Shown piece by piece: positions 11,911-24,301 of a DNA stretch of 64,000 bases. Numbering within the stretch: the stretch's first letter is position 1; each line of letters opens with the position of its first letter. Made by a program: the position numbers and the translations under genes. The DNA comes from Hymenochaete sp. R1. Lineage: Eukaryota > Basidiomycota > Agaricomycetes > Hymenochaetales > Hymenochaetaceae. The notes beneath the pieces were generated by a model that saw only the letters and a list, made by a program, of their open reading frames with translations, did no database searches and was not told where the DNA came from. Where the stretch lies: contig JAFREE010000132.1 in the NCBI GenBank assembly GCA_019400425.1, positions 1 to 64,000 on the forward strand, written 5' to 3'.

Positions 11911-13589
11911 ATGTCCGTCGCGCTCAAACCTAGCTCATCTCTGGGCTTCAACAGTCAGTGCTTCTCACATGCTCTTAGTCAACATTAGCAACCGATACTC
12001 ACGAATCGCCGTGTGTTGGTTTGGTTTCGCATCTGGCATCAAACTGAACCTTGAACAGGACCGTTGACGCAGCTCGTCAAACGCAGTCTAACAGTCACGA
12101 ATAACAATGACATTCCTGTTGCGTTTAAAGTCAAGACAACAGCTCCCAAAGTAAGCCGAAAGTTTCTCATTCTTGCTCGTTTTTCGTAGTTTAGTAGCCC
12201 CACCACTCGTTATCCAACATTACTGATGTTTTACTTTTCTTTTCCCTCCTTCGGTCTACTTGTGATAGCTCTACTGTGTACGGCCCAACTCGGGAAGAAT
12301 AGAGCCAGGCGAGAGTGTCGATGTACAAGGTGCGTGGACTCCTCATGGCTGCAAGGCCCTTTCATCCTTGCATCAGCTGATTTCATTCTCTCTTCACTGC
12401 CGTCTCCTGTACTTCCCTCGAATGTCGCGCTATCTCTCAACATCCTCGCTTGATCCTGCCATCCATCATCGCCTTCCTGTGCTTTTCCGTTTTAATTTCG
12501 GTGGTTCATACACGCGCGTACATGTGTGTTGCGTGTGGAATGGTGTTGACATGTGTGATATGTGGTGACGGATCTCGTTCTGCTTCCGCGACTACTCGGT
12601 TTCGTCTTTCTTGTGCGTCATGGCTATCGACCTGTGACAGTCCTGCTGCAAGCTATGAAAGAAGATCCTCCGGCAGGATCAAAGTGTAAAGACAAGTTTC
12701 TCGTGCAAAGCACCTTTATCACGCCCGAGAAAGAAAATCTTCCACTTCAGGAACTCGTGAGTCGCCGGTCTTTTATTCTATTCTTATCTAGAACGCGTGA
12801 AAATGTGATTGACTGACGGTTTGATTGATGTAGTGGAATGCTGCGGACACGAGCGAGGAATCCAAAGTTCACCAACAAAAGATCAAAGTTGTCTACCTCC
12901 CACCTGTCGGCCAAGAGCTACCCGAAGAAGATGAGCAACCTAGCTCTTTCATGGATCACTCTGTGCGACTTTTTAAATATATATTCCATAATTGATTCTA
13001 GCTTGCTAATGCTCGACTTTTTTTCTTCTTCTAGCGCTATAGCACGGTCCGTCAACCAGAAGCGAACGGACACCCCGAGCTTGGTGTCCCTCAGGAACCC
13101 CAAGCACCCCTCGAACGCGCCTTCTCCCCTGCCGCTGGTGACTATTCTGTCCCGGAAGAGCAGGTCGAGCATCACCACACCCCCGCAGCTGCTCCCGTGC
13201 CCGTTGCGAAAGACATACACCGCCTTTCCCAGCCACAAGCCCAACCTCTCGTCGCACAACACTCCAAGAGCGTCGCCGAAGACGAACTGCGCACCCAACT
13301 ATCCGCTGCCCAAAACGAGATCAACCGGCTACGCAAGCTGCTCGAGTCGATTCCGGAGCCGAGCGCAGAGGAGGCGGGCATGGGTCTGCGTAGAAGACAG
13401 CGTGCGCTCTCGTCGACAGAGAAGTCTGATACGATGACAGCGTTGAGTGAGAGGACGGGCTTGAGGTCGGATTTGGACGGGGCGACGGTGGTGGACAGCT
13501 TGAGCTCGGGTGGGCCGGACGGTGTGAGCCCGCAGGTGGTGTGCGGATTGTGTCTGGTCGTATTTGTGATGACATATGTTTTCTTCTGA
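11911..13589 (+). CDS. VAP/Scs2 ER membrane tether (MSP domain)
   Basis: A tail-anchored ER protein that binds FFAT motifs and holds ER contact sites. The MSP domain carries the VAP consensus block: IPVAFKVKTTAPK joined by splicing to LYCVRPNSGRIEPGES, then VMLQAMKEDPPAGSKCKDKF LVQS. A Pro/Glu/His-rich linker and a short coiled coil (DELRTQLSAAQNEINRLRKL) follow, then a C-terminal membrane anchor (VVCGLCLVVFVMTYVFF). The start is the ATG of MSVALKPSSSLGF; exon 1 is short. Five or more small introns split the MSP domain. It lies in tandem with the kinase but has its own promoter space. Confidence 0.92.
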
Positions 13590-14609
13590 GAAGGGGGTGG
13601 GTTTCGTTTCAGAGTGGATATAATGTGTCGTACAAGCCGGGATAATCCACCCAGCAGTCTCAGTTCTACCTTCAATTCAACTCGGTCATATTTTGGAGTT
13701 ACTTGCCTATTTCTCCCCTTTCCCCTTCTTCTTATTTCCCTTCTCTTTCTTATCTTCTTTTTTACCTCCCCCTCCTCCCTTTCCGAACGCCTACGAGAAT
13801 TCCTCTCCGAACAACATCATTTTACTTCTATAGTCCCTTTTCGCCCGTCCGCCTTTTTACTTCGACTCAATCCTACTGCTTCGCGAATTTCTTATCTTAT
13901 GGTATGGTCTCCGCTATTGTGTACATAAACGCAATTTTTTATTCTCTATCGTTTTTCTTTTCTTTTCTTCCGATTTGTATGAGTGTGCGTATTGAGTACT
14001 AAGGTATAGCCTTTTAGGGCATCTTGCTTTTTATGGTAAGCTGCGGACCCGCAGTGCACAATCCGTCGAATGTTTCTTCTTTCTTTTCTTTCTCCAAGCC
14101 CCTCGAGTCATAGTCGTGCGTGTTTCAGCAGTACCGTAGCAATGCCAGCTACGGCCCATCCAACCGTCCGTGGCGCAGTGCTCAACGATTTCCATTATAT
14201 GATTCCTTTGCAATTGCAAGCAGAACACAGAATGGTCTTCTTCCTGGAGGTGTGACTCATTTACTGGCCATTGCGATCATGGGAATGCGGTTTCAATACC
14301 ATCCTGAACACTCTGTCACCGGAAGTCGAAACTGGGGAGAGAAGAAATATCCCTTCTTGTACGATACGAAGATTCTCTGTTCTCTTCACGAGTGCAAAGT
14401 AGTACTTACCCTACAATTCACTACATTTCATCAGTCAGCATCAGTCAGCATTCGCATTCTTAAGCTAATCACCTGGTTATTTTGCACTACAAGCCGACTA
14501 TGCACTAGCAATCCGGCTCTTTATAAACCCTCCCCTTTCCTCTCAACCCATCGTTAGGCTCTTCCAAAGAACCACTGCGTGCAAGTACCCAGACCAATTC
14601 CCATCCAGT
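13590..14609. other. Intergenic, pyrimidine-rich
   Basis: The 3' region of the VAP gene is strongly CT-rich at 13690-13980. Open frames here are short and of biased composition. The last 200 bp is the probable promoter of coiled-coil copy B. It includes a TATAAA-like site at about 14520, roughly 85 bp before the ATG. Confidence 0.5.
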
Positions 14610-15700
14610 ATGTCAGAATCAGAAGTGCGGAAACGCAAGGCCGATGACAGGGATCCAGAGCAGTCCAGTGGATCCCGAACGAAGCTGACAAAAAGGGACG
14701 AATTCAAAGACGAAGGTACGTATCTCACTTCGGTTGGGGAAATTATACTGATAGGGTCCTTGGAAATACACAGAAACAGCGCGCGAGACTTACTCTGAGC
14801 GAACCGAAGCTCTACAACAGGCAGAAGCCAATAAAGAGCAATTCGAAAGAGATCATGGGTTTTCAAATTATTACGGAGAGGCAGAAGGCTTCGCGGAAAG
14901 TAAATTGTCTGAAGACGAGCGCAAAGTCTATGATGCAATCCGCACCGATATTCGCGAAAAAGCCATGCTGCTCAACACTGCAAAGCGAGTTTTTCACGAA
15001 CAACCTCTGTGGAGACGCCCGGACGATGAACATGAATCCTCTTCGAAGAAGCCCCCTCCGAGTCTTGGTGCGTGAACATGGTATTATGATTATTGCTCTG
15101 TATCACTCACCACTGAATGTTTGGACAGACACTCGCGAAACGGAGGCGATAAACGCTTGCGATGTGGCGAATCGCGAATTCTTCTATGCCAACTTGAAGC
15201 GCGAGAAATTGCAGGCTGAGTTCGGTATCGCATGCTTCACTGCTAGCAGGGAGGATTTGCTTAAACTGATGACAAAAGACCAAGTTGACCGACTCACTGA
15301 TGCGGAAAGGGATTATGCGAGGAAGAGGGCAGCTATGGATACACGAAAATCAAGCTTCAAGGCGAGGTTTCCGCATCTCCACGGCGAGTTTCCAGGTCTG
15401 CCTGACGCAAAGAACGACGAGGGGGTGCTCAAGACGCTACTTGAACATGAATACTATTGTGCAGAGTGGCATCTCAAGTTTCAATGGTACGACATCGATA
15501 ATCGTCTCGAAGTGCGAAAGGGGAAGATGAAGCAACGCAACGATCGAATTCGTTCGTTTAATAATAAGAAGGAAAGCGTTCTCGAAAAGATGGGGAAATT
15601 GGAAGCCTTGATACCGTCATCTAATGCCACAGGTTACCCAGTTCGCTCGACTGTACTCACCGACCTATTGGAGAAGGTGCCATCATTATCCAAGGCCTAG
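14610..15700 (+). CDS. Coiled-coil protein, local family copy B
   Basis: Function unknown. Exons 14610-14715, 14774-15067 and 15129-15700 give 323 residues with all phases consistent. It starts with a basic and acidic segment (MSESEVRKRKADDRD), then has long Glu/Lys-rich helices, the PLWRRPDDE motif, FPHLHGEFPGLPDAKNDEG, and LEHEYYCAEWHLKFQW. Intron positions and phases match copy A at 913-2043, so both descend from one duplicated gene. A nuclear scaffold role is conceivable from the basic N-terminus, but nothing in the sequence proves it. Confidence 0.78.
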
Positions 15701-16051
15701 CTACATGCATTCCAGGATAGCGGGTGAATCAGGAGATATGGCGCAACGATGTTATACAATCTAAGTACCTTTTTGTTCATAGAAAAGTTTACAACATCCA
15801 GGCTTCCATGCACTCTCGTAAAGTCTTGATAACTGAATTTACTTTCTGTATTTCAATCTTATGGTTAAATATCTGAAAGAACTGCAAAGAAGCTGACTTG
15901 GCTCATCGTGGCCAACGGGTTGTGCTTAGAAAACGCTGGGAAATTAAGATGTCGACTTATTTATCTTTTTGTCTCTTTAGAAGAATCAGCGGTATCGCTC
16001 TTCAATTCTCCGCAGTGGCGCATTTCAATTATAGCATCTAGTTGTAAGAAC
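15701..16051. other. Intergenic, convergent 3' regions
   Basis: AT-rich 3' flanks of coiled-coil copy B and the esterase gene. Nothing else is seen. Confidence 0.4.
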
Positions 16052-17556
16052 TCAGACACTCCCGAGAAACTGCTCCAACGATCCTGACAATAAGCGATGA
16101 ACATGCTCAGTCGGATGGCCTGTGTCTGTTTCAAAAAAAAAATTATTAGAAATGGAAAATTGATTTGTATGCGTTATATGAGCTTACTGTACCAAAAGAA
16201 ACCGGGGTCATCACATTCGCAGTAGCTGGTTATTCGTAGCGAAAAAATCGCGTCATCAAAATACACGCGACAAACAGTAATCAGTCACTTACCCAGTGAC
16301 ATTCATGAAGTCGAAGTCTTTCGCATGATCAAGCGCAAAGTTGAACCATTGGTGTGCATCAAAGAGAAGCACAGTGGTTGCCCTTTCCTCTGCGTGTCCT
16401 TGAATTATTTCCGACTTTGATGGGCCGGGCGAAGAGTGGCGCGCAGCAAACCCCTCCACTCTTTCTCTCAGCAACGTATTGAAAAGGTCCACGTTGTTCT
16501 TCTGAGCATCATGCAAAGAAGAAGTCAGGGCCGCAGGTGTGCGCTCCATGGGAGGGATGGTGAGGAAAATATGACTGGGCTCGGAGGCGGAGGCGTGGAA
16601 ACGTTCAACGGCCAGGAAAAACGAGTCCATCTCAATATTATAAAACACCTCGAAATCGTTGATCTAAGGCATTCGTTAGAAAGAATTCGAATAGTTAACC
16701 ATGAAGCTAAACACCCGTACGGTACTGTTCCCAGTTGAGTCACCGACGTCGTTTATTCCGATCCACCACACTGTAAGAGTCTTTCCAGCAGGATGGGGTA
16801 ACACATTAGACGCGTATGTTACCCATTGGTCGACCTGGTCAATCAAAGGAGTCGTGAAGGGATGATGTAACGGTAGTCTGTAATCGTTCAAGAATTCAGC
16901 TAGTTTTAGCTATCTGTGATAGGTAGGCAATAAGTAGCTAACAGGTTCCCGTCAATGTCTGCACCGGCGAATGCGAAATCCCAAAGTTGGGTTGGCGAGC
17001 AGGCAGAAGGTTTACCCTCAAAGCAGCCCGTCAAGAATTCGATCTGTAGAATGAACACATTTTCATTAAAATAATGCACGGGAGAGGGGAAGAGGGGAGG
17101 GCGTTAAGGAAGGTTATTACCCAATTGGCTCCATTTGAACTCGTCTGTAGATATAATTAACAAAGTATCGACTACCGATGAAAATAATCATTTAAGACTC
17201 ACATTTCGAAAAATAATTTGATCTTCACCCAACTTCTCTGGCGTGAAAGCTAGATTTTGAAGATCGCCGATGAAGCTACGACATTTATGCATCGATTCCT
17301 TTTTCTTCTTTCCCCGAACCCCATGTTAAAATTTCAACAATAACCCTTACCTGAAGTTTGCCAAACCGGCCGTCCCCTGCACGAAAGTGTACGAGTCTCC
17401 AAACGCGTAAACGTATTGAATATCGTCCCAAGCAAACCCGTTTGTCGAGTTTGAGATAGCTTCGCCAAAGGAAGGTATATCCGGACTTGAGAGGACTTGA
17501 GTTTGCACACTGGTCCAGAAGAAAGCCGAAAGGAAGATTTGGACAGGCGCTAGCAT
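16052..17556 (-). CDS. Secreted SGNH/GDSL esterase, CE16 type
   Basis: Carbohydrate esterase family 16 proteins remove acetyl groups from hemicellulose fragments. The start MLAPVQIFLSAFFWTSVQTQ is a short hydrophobic signal-like leader. The nucleophile block is YAFGDSYTFVQGTAGLANF. Further exons give FAFAGADIDGN, the WWIGINDVGD block (Asn of the oxyanion hole), HIFLTIPPMERTP and VLLFDAHQWFNFAL. The last exon gives NTGHPTEHVHRLLSGSLEQF, holding the catalytic His. CECDDPGFFWY before the last intron is typical of the family. At least seven small introns. The terminal TGA is at 16052-16054. Confidence 0.88.
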
Positions 17557-17864
17557 GTTGTTGACGCGATTGACTGGCTTGAAGTCAATTTCAGCTGGAA
17601 TGGTGTTAGAGCTAAGAACATGCGCTGTAAATGGTTGGAGTCCGCCTGGATTTTATCCTGCTCAAGGGCGGATTCACGAGGTCACGGTCGCAGGCGGGTT
17701 GGTCATAAGGCTTTTATTTTGAGTGTTGGCGGGCCGGCAGAAACGCACGAGACAAACATGGACATACAACGTTCTTACCGTCCTCAGGTTGGAAATAAAG
17801 CAAGTCATATTCACGATGAGGCGATTCTATTCCTGACAGGAAGCTAAAAGGTGCGCTGGTCCTT
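17557..17864. other. Esterase promoter and ALG11 3' region
   Basis: 308 bp between two genes read in the same direction. Nothing beyond the expected flanks. Confidence 0.4.
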
Positions 17865-19938
17865 TCAACTTTTCTTGTCCTTACCACCAGGCAGCCATTC
17901 CCTCCACCCAGTAGCTTCCCAGCCCCTTTCAAATCCATCCCTCGAGAAACATTCTTTAGCCCATGCACGACCCCGTTCGCGCATCGCGAGTGCATCATTT
18001 GCGCTCAGAGTGAGTGCAGCATGCAATGCGTTGGCGAAGGAAGATGCATTTGTCGCATGGAAGCCGGTGGGTTGACCTTTGTACGGTACGACGATGTCTC
18101 TGAGGGGTCCGGCAGAAGCGTGAACAACCGGAATCGCCCCAGCAGCCTATGTGGGAATTAACAAAATGTGCCGCATTAATGAAGGACGATTAGAAGACGG
18201 GAAAGCGCACGAACCAAATATTCGACGACATTAATACCAAAGTGTTCGTCGATCATGGTGTTCATGCCGATACAGGCGCGCGCCAGCCAGAAAAGAACAT
18301 CCGCATGCGGGGCGTTGATGACGAACTCGACTGAGTCCTGAAATCACCATCGCGATTCCCCGATGTCAACTATTATCAATTTAAAAGAGAACAAAACGAC
18401 TTACAATAACACCTAAATCCTTGGCAAACTTCTTCAATCCTTCCACCCTTTCTGCATCATCGTCATTCCGAACTCCACCAATCATAATAAGTCTTATGCC
18501 AGACGCGCGGTGCTCAGGGTATTGGCTGAATAGTTCCGCAAGAGCACGGATCTGCATTGCATGATCTTTTTCAGGTCTGTACGCAAGGATTGGATACTAA
18601 CGTCATGACGAAACAAAAACAACGATCATTCAACGTACCGAAATTGTGCGACGCTCACAATGACTTTCTCCCTATTTTGAAGCTGAAATCCGGTGAGTTC
18701 CTCCGTCTCACAAGGAGGATAAACAATCGTTGCCGAGCCCGAATTTGCCTGTCTCTTCGAAATACGCTGAACTTGCCGGAGGAACCAAAGAGGTGCCATT
18801 ATCACCCAGTCCAGAAACCTCAACAATCCTGCAAGAAACCCAACCACTCCGCTGGGCCCGTTCCATCTTAGGATGCCATCCACGTGTTCTTTCGTCCACG
18901 TCGAGTTCGCCATCAAAAATGTCGCACGCGTCAAACAGGCCTTATACGCTATCATGAAAACGAGATAATACACTTCCTTCCCATAAGATAGGATGCTCGA
19001 GCGCGCGATTTGCGAGGCATTGGCGTAGGTGTTCGTGCGCGCCCTGACACGAGAGAGCATCGACGTGGAGATGGTGGGATAATGAACGTAAGCACCTATA
19101 GATGTCGGGCTGGAGCTGAATGAGGAAGAGAGGAGAGCCACGACAGGATAGGTGAAAGCGTAGCCCATTGTGTCTTAAAAGCATTTTTAATGAGCATTGC
19201 ATTGGAAACGGATGAAGGAAGGTGAATATACCGATGTACAAATCTGGTATACACATGTGCATGGCTTCCCAGGCAAGATACATCGATCCCAAACTCTGAC
19301 CCAGCAACGTAAAATGAGGCCACATCTTGTCTTCTATCCATTTTCTGTTATTCAGAAAGACGAAATGCAATGTAGCGGGGTCCAGTTCTATGTTGAAGCG
19401 GGCCTATAGTTTAATGATTTAAACAACATCACCGGAAGTATGGCAATCCGAGAGACTCCGAATTTACCTTGACTTTCGCAATGATGTTCTCTTTCCCAGC
19501 ATCACCGTCTCCTGAGTAGATAATACAGATGATGTCCGTGTCTGTGCGTTGTATGAGTGCGACAGCCGTCCAGAGGACGCGTTCTCCGCCTCCGCCCGCG
19601 TTACTATTCATTCGTCGAATGCATACGTGTCATCGAGTGAGACCAAGTCGAACCAATCATTTAGATATTTGAAAACGAGCGCTACGTAGAATCAGTCCCG
19701 TCTCGATCATAGCCTTCTGGTACGATAGCACGCAGACATACCAGTACGGATGGAAGAACCCGACGAGTCGTTTTTGACTGCGGTCTTTCGTATTCGGCAC
19801 GCCCAATGACTCTAAAACTTGTCGTCTTCGTCTTGCATTTGATTTGGACAGTCGCGGAGCATAAAAGCGAGCGATAAGAGTTGGGGCACTTATAGTAATT
19901 AGAAAAAAGAGAATAAGAAAGGGAGAGGAAACCATCAT
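17865..19938 (-). CDS. ALG11: ALG11 alpha-1,2-mannosyltransferase
   Basis: Adds the fourth and fifth mannose to the dolichol-linked oligosaccharide on the cytosolic ER face (N-glycan pathway). The start MMVSSPFLILFFLITISAPT is a membrane anchor. GFFHPYC and NAGGGGERVLWTAV follow (donor loop). Then come KMWPHFTLLGQSLGSMYLAWEA, DTMGYAFTYPV, GAYVHYPTIS and STWTKEHV. The GT-B C-terminal half has VSVAQFRPEKDHAMQIRALA, HFGINVVEYLAAGAIPVVH and HASAGPLRDIV. The end was re-read as FSRDGFERGWEATGWREWL, ending in TGA at 17865; other frames there are not coding. The first ATG is used; upstream in-frame codons lack an ATG. Confidence 0.93.
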
Positions 19939-21379
19939 GGTCGTCAGGAGGGAACTAGGAAAGCATATCGTATGTATATGTGTGCCCAGAATGTCCTGAT
20001 CTCCCACGGCAGTCTTCGCGGTCGTAGTCGTAGTCAACTATTGAACTAAGTTTGAGACTTCACCACAGAAATGAAATGTACGGATGCTCTTTCTTGAGCG
20101 ACAAAGTATGCGCATCTTCCCAGCACCGTGTGTTCCAAGTAGATCAGGCTTTAAAAGCGACGAAGATCTCATATCGAGAGTTTGATATGTATATATGAGC
20201 CGCAGCTTCCATCGATCATATAATTCTACATCTTTCACATTTTCTATCTTGATGCATAAAACAGGTTTCAACCAATAGTCGCATCTGATTTGCTGCCTTT
20301 TTATTCTTCACATTTGTTTCATACCGCAGGTGCTACGGGCCGGATTCTCTTCTGCGGCCGACGGTGCTCGAAGGCGGGTAAAGTCGCACTACCTACTGAC
20401 AATAGCCAGGGTAGTGTGTGTGGTTATATAGCTTAACCGCACGTCAGTCAGTCTGAGGATTCTTTATCGACTCGTGCTTACAGACATGAGGTCCATCCTG
20501 TCATGAACAACTCTCAGTGTCTGAGTATCTCACTAGTACTGGTTCCGAACTTCTCGCGCAAACGCGCGAAGCAAAGCAAAAGAGCTATGATCGACACTCC
20601 ACTCAAACCTCATCTCGCGGTGATCAGCGCATCAGTTTCTTCTTCCATCCATCACTAAAAAGTTCTGCCTCTCGCGATTATCAGAACCTCTCTGTTTCTG
20701 GACGTAGCGACAATGAAACGAAAGCATGCGGACCCCAGAGTGCAATTTTAGCCTTCTGCAACCAAGCCACTATCGCCTTGTTCATCTCCAGATCCATTGC
20801 ATTATCTGCTCACTTGTGCTGGCTCTTTACAGGCTCCGCCATGATGCGTTGAAGCGGGCGTCCCACAACAAACTTTTTTTGACATCTATCAAGGCTTTCT
20901 GCTTGACGGACGGATGGAACATACGTCCATAGCCAAGGTTTGTTCTGACGCAGCGATGAACGTTGAACCTTCAAGTTCCGTCTTCTCAATTGAGTACGCT
21001 GCGGACTGGCCCATACAACTCAAAGAATTTCTTCGCCAGATTTGCGGTTAGTACCGGAGATGCCCTTCCCCTGTCTTAAGGTTCAATTTGAAGACTTTAG
21101 GTGACTTAGCTGGAGGCCGTCAAACGCTGATGATGCCGAGAAGCCTGGAAGATTGAACGGCCTTACGCATCGGACGCCTCATCTGCTCCGCGAGAAGTAC
21201 CAAACACGACGTGGCTGTAATGATGATCAAGTGCCGTGCGCTCCGCGCTCGATCCTTTTGTTGGTGAAGTTCAAGGCGATGACTAGTCTATGTACACTCG
21301 ATGTTGGCCTGCTTCATGCATAAATATGGTCATGCTTCGAGTCTGTTTTGCACATCGCACCTGTGTAGCTCCCTTGGCT
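19939..21379. other. Intergenic, divergent promoters
   Basis: 1.4 kb between ALG11 and the DUF6533 gene. A short ATG frame at 20956 (MNVEPSSSVFSIEYAADWP) ending near a GTTAGT donor could be an upstream exon, but I could not join it to the next gene. Other frames show no family traits. Confidence 0.4.
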
Positions 21380-23179
21380 ATGTCTCGCATGCTTATATCT
21401 ATTGATGCACAACACGCCGAGAAGTATCCTGATCCAGATGTAGTAATATCTTGGATGGTCACTATGATCGATAGCAGTTGCCTTTTTATTGCTGCTGCGA
21501 CGTTGTTGGTCTACGATTCCGGTAGGCAGCCCATGCGATGCTTTATACATGTATACGACGCTAACTTTCATGACAATAGTGAGCACGCTCGGGAAGGAGG
21601 TATGTCTCCACCGTTAGACCAGCTGATTGGCCCTAACTTTCACCCCCCCCCCCCTCTTCTTGCCCCTCCTTTGGCTTCGTATTCATTAGGTCAAGTACTT
21701 TTGGGTAACATTTTTTTTTCGCTCGCTGCAAGTGTCGTTAATGATTATTCCCGGTTAGGAGCCAAAATGGAGCTTCAGAACCATTGTGTACCTCACGGTA
21801 GGTGAAAAATTCCAGCTTATCCATCAAATGAATTTCTTATTATCCACAGAACCGCTATCTTGGTATATTCGGAGCTGTATTAAGGGCTCTCGGTGAGGTT
21901 CCTTTTATGCCAGTCATATCCAGGTCAATTGACTGACTCTATCTCTGTTAGTGGTCTGCTACAATAATTCATCATTTGAGTGCGTTTACCTCCTTATTCA
22001 TTCATTAAAAGACTAACCTTGTTTTCTTGTAGATGTACGATCGGATTGTACTCACACAATGAGTTGTTAATCGAACGAAACTTCTGTGCAGGTAGACTCT
22101 CACTGTGGGGACCCAGCGTATCCTGTGAATACATATCATTCAATTATTCCTCTTAACCGTCTAATATCCTATTGTGCCTCAGATGCGATCACGATAATTT
22201 CAATCGATTGTGAGTGCTCTAACTTCTTCAAAATCTTTCTTCGAAACGGAAAAGTTTCATCTCCATGGCAGATATCTTGACTATCCGAGTTTTGGCTTTG
22301 TACGCGAAAGGTCTGTGCCGAATTTGTCCTGGGATTTGGAGTCTCATGCCTTCAAATGATGCTCAGAAAAAAGTTTATCGACAATACTCTACTCGCTATT
22401 GGTTATTGAAGGGATCGTAAAAGTGACCTTAATGATATATGGAACAATTATTCTTGATCGTGAGCCCCAACAATTAGCTACCACGGCCACAAATGCTTAC
22501 CCTTTCTGCACAGCCAATGTTATATATCTAACTGAAGATATGACCACTTGCGCCGAGCGCAGGAAAGTTCCCGTATCCCTTGCTTTGGTTGATTGGTATG
22601 TCCTCACGTCGCACAAAAAGATTCAAATCTGACCTCATATTGCCGTATAGGACTTTTCCAACCGCATACGGAACTTTACTCTTGCTGCTCGCCCTGTACA
22701 GAGCTTCCGGATTCTGGAGATTAAATGGCTTCACGGGGTCCCGCCTTGTCCGAGTACTCATTACCGATCAAGCAATATATTTCGCCCTGTACGTTTCGTC
22801 GATCGTTAAAGTCCTTCTATCTTCGAAGTATTGCTCTTCTTATCTGGTACCTTTCTTTCGATTCTGCAGAGCTATATCATGCACGGTCTGCAATATCGTG
22901 GGCAACACTTACAATGGTCACTCTTATGTTCTTTCTGGAATAATGGCAGGACTAGGGAACCCATCGTTACTATGCATTCTCGGAAGTCGGTTGTTCTTTA
23001 ATCTCAAAGAAGCAGCAGAACATGGTGTCAACGAGGGCACGAATTGGACATCACATCAAATTGGTAAGATCGGGTTTGTTGAAAATCCACACGATGAAGA
23101 CGTGATTGAGCGAGGTAGAAATAGACCGGGCGTCTTCGTATCTATTTTTGCTGCGAATGCGGAGGAGCGGGAAGTATAG
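21380..23179 (+). CDS. DUF6533 multi-pass membrane protein
   Basis: A basidiomycete membrane family of unknown function. Pieces read in order: MSRMLISIDAQHAEKYPDPD; first helix SSCLFIAAATLLVYDS spliced to VSTLGKEV (the conserved VYD...TL..EV block); YSLGQVLL; NRYLGIFGAV; DAITIISID; ILTIRVLALYAK; SLLVIEGIVKVTLMIYGTII; TFPTAYGTLLLLLALYRASG; and GLGNPSLLCILGSRLFFNLKEAAEHG near the C-terminus. That last NLKEA block is typical. At least seven introns of about 50 bases. The exact exon between DQAIYFAL and the last exon is uncertain. The start is the ATG before the first helix. The 3' end converges on coiled-coil copy C, 150 bp away. Confidence 0.75.
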
Positions 23180-23329
23180 GCGGTTGCGAGTCGAATAAAG
23201 TCAACCGACGACTCGAAAGATTCACGCTAAAAAGCTACTATAATTATTGTATTCGACTGGAAGTGAGTGTTATCTACTTGTATATGAAAAAAACTATGCT
23301 CTTTGTCATCTGCAGGATGGATCGTGTAA

Positions 23330-24301
23330 TCATTCCTTAGAAGCGTTTGCACTACCTTCCCCGCGGTCCTTGCCTTCTCTAGCCTTCTTCGTAACTTCCA
23401 GAGCCAACAACTTCTCCAACCTCTCCGACTTCTTTGGTAATTCTGCCCCATACGCCTGAATAAGACCGCTCGTCGGGGCAAGTTTCTCCTTATACTTTTT
23501 AAGCTCGCGGTCAAGTGAGTCGTTCCAACGCTGGATATTCTTGTGGTCAAATTTGTACGTCTTGAACTCAGCTTTAGCTTCTGTCTTTGCCTTTTTATGG
23601 TCATCCAATCGTCCATGCCAGTACGCCAAATTGACTTCAGCGCAGATGCAAAGGTGATAGTACTCTGCAGCAAGGGCTTCGGACGTCTGCCAGCCTGGAT
23701 TACCTTCAAAAAGCTTTGGGATCTGGACGCCCTCTGGCAACAACTTCTTAAGTGCTGTAATCGAGCTATTTCCAGACATGCGAACATTGTCTCGACTTCT
23801 GGATATATTCGAGAACTCTTGCTTGATCTCGCTGGTATCTGAGAGAGGGTTCAGTTTCTGATCGATGAAATCAGACTTGTTCTTGGCTGTCTCCGGAACA
23901 CCTAACACGCTTTCCAACCCGTGCACCCGCCTGTCCACTGAATGCTTCCCCAGGACCTTTCTGACATGGTTGATGATATTCTTCACAATAGTCTGGTCCA
24001 TCTCGCCACAACGGGCTTTCACGATGGCAACCTTTTGCTCATCAACAATCTTGTCCAAGCGTTTGACCTCATTATACGCATCGAAATCACGGAGGGGTAC
24101 ATCGCCGCGATAAATCGTGATACCAGATAATGGCTGCCAGGGTGTTTCGGGTGTCGGAGTAGTTGGATGTGAACTGGATGTTGAATGTGCTAGTGCTGGG
24201 GCCAGTGCGCGCCGCTTACCGCCAGAGTCGCTGGTGCTTTGCTCGATGCCTGAATCATCCTGATAAGGACGTTTCAGCGCTTCCCATGACTTCTGTGACA
24301 T
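23330..24301 (-). CDS. Coiled-coil protein, local family copy C (intronless)
   Basis: A single open frame of 323 residues from MSQKSWEALKRPYQDDSG, the same length as copy B. The acidic-basic start, KRRALAP, and long charged helices resemble copies A and B. AAEYYHLCICAEVNLAYWHG resembles the LEHEYYCAEWHLKFQW block of copy B. Copies A and B each have two phase-1 introns and this one has none, which suggests a retrocopy or loss of introns. The frame stays open to an upstream ATG at 24433, which would add 44 hydrophobic residues; I prefer the internal start because it aligns with the relatives. Homology is weaker than between A and B. Confidence 0.65.
   Translation of the reverse strand: MSQKSWEALKRPYQDDSGIEQSTSDSGGKRRALAPALAHSTSSSHPTTPTPETPWQPLSGITIYRGDVPLRDFDAYNEVKRLDKIVDEQKVAIVKARCGEMDQTIVKNIINHVRKVLGKHSVDRRVHGLESVLGVPETAKNKSDFIDQKLNPLSDTSEIKQEFSNISRSRDNVRMSGNSSITALKKLLPEGVQIPKLFEGNPGWQTSEALAAEYYHLCICAEVNLAYWHGRLDDHKKAKTEAKAEFKTYKFDHKNIQRWNDSLDRELKKYKEKLAPTSGLIQAYGAELPKKSERLEKLLALEVTKKAREGKDRGEGSANASKE

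Noticed and set aside
19939..20037. Extra N-terminal codons for ALG11 (Thr-rich)
   Set aside because: No ATG in frame; the first ATG at 19938 gives the expected membrane anchor.
20517..20932. Plus-strand open frames upstream of the DUF6533 gene
   Set aside because: Composition is biased, there is no hydrophobic or domain pattern, and no splice path leads to the membrane protein.
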